Shown in pieces: positions 61,569 through 64,000 of a stretch of DNA of 64,000 bases. Every line of letters begins with the position of its first letter. The first letter of the stretch is position 1. The DNA comes from Tubiluchus corallicola (taxonomy: Eukaryota > Priapulida > Priapulimorpha > Priapulimorphida > Tubiluchidae): the NCBI GenBank assembly GCA_030141605.1, contig JAQGDQ010000527.1, forward strand, positions 1 through 64,000. Direction: 5' to 3'. The position numbers and the translations under genes were made by a program. The notes under the pieces were generated by a model that was given only the letters and a program-made list of their open reading frames with translations, made no database searches and had not been told where the DNA came from.

Positions 61569-64000
61569 ATTAGATTAGGGGGCAGTGGTGTCGGCGAGAT
61601 TGTATAGGATGGAAAAATCCCACCCCCCGACACATTGCTGAGGCCTTCGACAGGCCCATTGCAATTATTCACTGCTATACGTCTATTGGTCGTACTCGGC
61701 AAGCCTTCCAGCTTGCTTCAGATACGCTGCTAGTTTTTTCAGGTTTAAGTTCTCTACAACTGCTCTAAGTGTTGTATTTTTATTTCCCAGACATTTGATA
61801 CGAGCACCCTGGTAGGCGGTGCATCGTCCCACGTGATGGTCCGGTGTTTCGTCTTCCTGACCACATTTCGGGCAAATCGCGGATTGTGCTCGACAAGTGG
61901 TTTTTTTATGTTTTTGGAGATTACAGTGTCCGGTTAGGACCTGTATAACCATGTTGAGTTGAGTTCTACTGAGACTCAGGAGCCTATTGCAGACTCGGGC
62001 CGAGGCCCAGCCCACATGTTCCTTTGTTCTCTTGCAGTCCTCACGATTATTCCACGACGTTTCCCATCATTTTAGACTCCATCCCTTAATCGCGTAGACA
62101 CAGCTAGCGTAAGGGACGGGCAGATAGGGTTCTGGCCCCTCCGGAGAGAGCTCAGATCCCTTTTTAGCAAGCTTGTCCGCCTCTTCGTTACCATGTACTC
62201 CTTCGTGTCCAGGAATCCATGTAACCAAGACTCGGTTTCTTTTTCCAAGTATGTTCAAGTTTTCAACACAACGTAAAACCGAGATAGATTTTACTGTATT
62301 GTTTTCAGTAGCTTTAATAGCCGCCTGGCTGTCTGACAGGATGACTATTGATTGATTCTGGAGTCCTTCCGAAGACATTATCTCCGCCGCTTGTGAGATG
62401 GCGAAAACTTCTGCCTGGAAAACAGTACTCAATTTCCCAAGATAGAAGAACTCCTCCAATACTCTGGACTCAGTCGGATACTCGATACGTATACCTGCAC
62501 CGATCCTTCCGCCCAGTTTGGAACCATCGGTATAACACCTGACACAGTTCCTATCCATTTCGCCTTCCGATTTGATAGCGATTTCTCTTTCCTGAATCTG
62601 GCATTCGAAATTTCTTTCGAACACGCGTGTTCTTTTTCTTAAATCACCCGGCATATGCAACAGTTGGAGGTCGCGCCTATAGCTAGTGCACACATCGATA
62701 TGACTTTTAGACTTACCAAAAGTTCCCACGGTCTTCGCTGTCCAGAGCCCCGCCGTATCTATACGGTATGACCCTCGGACCGCCTCCGACCGAATGAACT
62801 CGTCTATTGGTGTGATATTCAACAACATCTCCAATGCACCGGTAGGAGTACTTGGGAACGCTGAAGAAATCATTAAGCATGCTAATCTCTGTACTTTCTG
62901 GAGCATTTTCCTGAGGTACATTTTTTCCAACCCGCTGACCCAGGACACACACGCATACGTCATGAAAGGACGCACCATTGCCGTGTATATCCATTTCATG
63001 ATCCGCGGTTGGATACCCCACGTTTTACCAACAATTTGTCTGCATTGCATAAGTGCCGCCGTCGCCTTGTTGGTGACCCGTGTTATATGGCTCTTTCAAG
63101 TCAGTTTACTGTCTAGGGTTACCCCTAGCAGTTTCGCTTCATTGGAGAGTTGGAGCTTCTGTCCATTCATCCAGAGATCCCCAATATTTGGATTTCTCTT
63201 GTTTGTGAACATGATTACTTCGGTCTTACTACTGCTGAATTCTAGTTCAGTTTTCCTGGACCAGTCAGCAGCAATGTTAATTACATTTTGCGCCCTCCTT
63301 CTGACCGTCGATACGTTCGCACTAGCTATTAGTACTGCCAGGTCGTCGGCATAGGCTTGTGCATAAATTCCATTTTCTTCAAATTCCCTAAGCAGAGAGT
63401 TCAATACACAGTTCCATAGCAAGGGAGACAGTATTCCGCCTTGGGGGTTTCCCTTTACTACTTCCCTCTTTACCGTGGCATCACACAGCTCTACTTGGAC
63501 CGTACGGCACCTTACCATGTTCTCAATCCAGCGGATAAGAACTGGCGATACCTCAAGTTCAAGCAATGCGGCGGATATGCTATTAAAAGAAACGTTATCG
63601 AATGCCCCAACAATATCCAAAAAGACACCTAGTGAGAGCTTCTTTTTAGCAAGACTACGTTCAATACGCTGTACATACTCGTGCAGAGCAGTTTCCGTGG
63701 AAACGCCTGCGCGGAAGCCATACTGCACATTGGATAGTCTTGCTTGTAATTCAGTATCCTCGTTCAATTGATAGAGGACTATTCTCTCCAACCATTTCAG
63801 TTGAAATGACGTTAATGTTATCATCCGGAAAGACTTGACTTCTAAATAGCTATTCTTTCCGGGTTTCGGCAAAAATACTTCTTTCCCTTCCTTCCAGGAT
63901 CTCGGTACATAACCATACCTGAGACATGTCTGGAAAAGCATGAGGTAGTGTTTTTTAATGTATTTCCATCCTTTCTGCAACAGGACTGGATATATACCAT
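61569..64000 (-). mobile_element. RNase H-bearing non-LTR retrotransposon (LINE), 5' end beyond window
   Basis: Minus-strand LINE, 3' part. Reading order: reverse transcriptase, RNase H, Cys/His motif, ~110-nt 3' UTR, and a short (taatc)n tail at 61565-61580 abutting the interrupted hAT-like element. The presence of an RNase H domain after the RT suggests the I superclade (I, Ingi/Vingi, R1 or LOA-like); I cannot choose between these. Confidence 0.92.
61683..64000 (-). pseudogene. LINE ORF2: RT, RNase H, Cys/His domain, two in-frame TGA
   Basis: One frame spans from the right edge to a stop at 61683-61685, broken only by TGA at 63096-63098 and 62067-62069. RT motifs in order: FRMITLTSFQLKWLERI; motif A FLDIVGAFD; motif B NPQGGILSPLLW; catalytic YADDLAVL; KLLGVTLDSKLT. 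RNase H has YTDGSK, FQAEVFAI, LSDSQAAI and WIPGHEGVHGNEEAD, so its four acidic residues and the His are all present. The C-terminus has CPKCGQEDETPDHHVGRC, a CCHC-like motif. The first TGA stands where LTW is usual, so it is most simply a TGG-to-TGA change. All other sequence is in frame, implying recent inactivation or, less likely, readthrough. The N-terminal endonuclease is outside the window. Confidence 0.9.

Overview
This is a eukaryotic, animal-type genomic window with long introns, GT-AG splice sites, A/T-rich DNA and heavy loads of microsatellites, satellites, SINEs, LINE fragments and small DNA transposons. The two recognisable genes (ARMC9 and a MICU2/MICU3-family gene) are animal-type, and the repeat content suits an invertebrate. 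I cannot name the species. No bacterial-type operon, CRISPR array or prophage is present.

Layout. Positions 1-1536 hold two in-phase plus-strand exons of ARMC9 (593-748 and 1441-1536). Positions 1.5-35.4 kb are almost entirely repeats: a 12-bp and a 54-bp satellite back to back, a ~1 kb near-perfect palindrome, pentanucleotide, 31-bp, 33-bp, 96-bp and 41-bp arrays, hAT-like elements, foldback-like elements, 5S-rRNA-derived SINEs, tRNA-derived SINEs and degraded LINE pieces. One possible minus-strand exon of unknown function lies at 27404-27695. Positions 35406-56902 hold the first five exons of a plus-strand mitochondrial calcium uptake gene (MICU2/MICU3 type): N-terminal targeting and membrane segment, the conserved core, and the first EF-hand. 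Its 3' exons must lie beyond the window or have escaped recognition. Its introns carry MITEs, SINEs, hAT-like elements, LINE remnants and microsatellites. From 61.57 kb to the right edge is a long minus-strand non-LTR retrotransposon (reverse transcriptase, RNase H and a terminal Cys/His motif) with two in-frame TGA codons, inserted into an older hAT-like element.

Functionally, the MICU product would gate the mitochondrial calcium uniporter, and ARMC9 is a ciliary basal-body protein. Nothing in the sequence links the two. The rest is best read as mobile-element and satellite biology. The most unusual items are foldback-like elements whose arms are built from ~20-bp tandem units, a palindromic element family that can seed a satellite, a 96-bp satellite that looks like a reverse-transcriptase motif fused to a tRNA-SINE head, and several insertions with clean target-site duplications.
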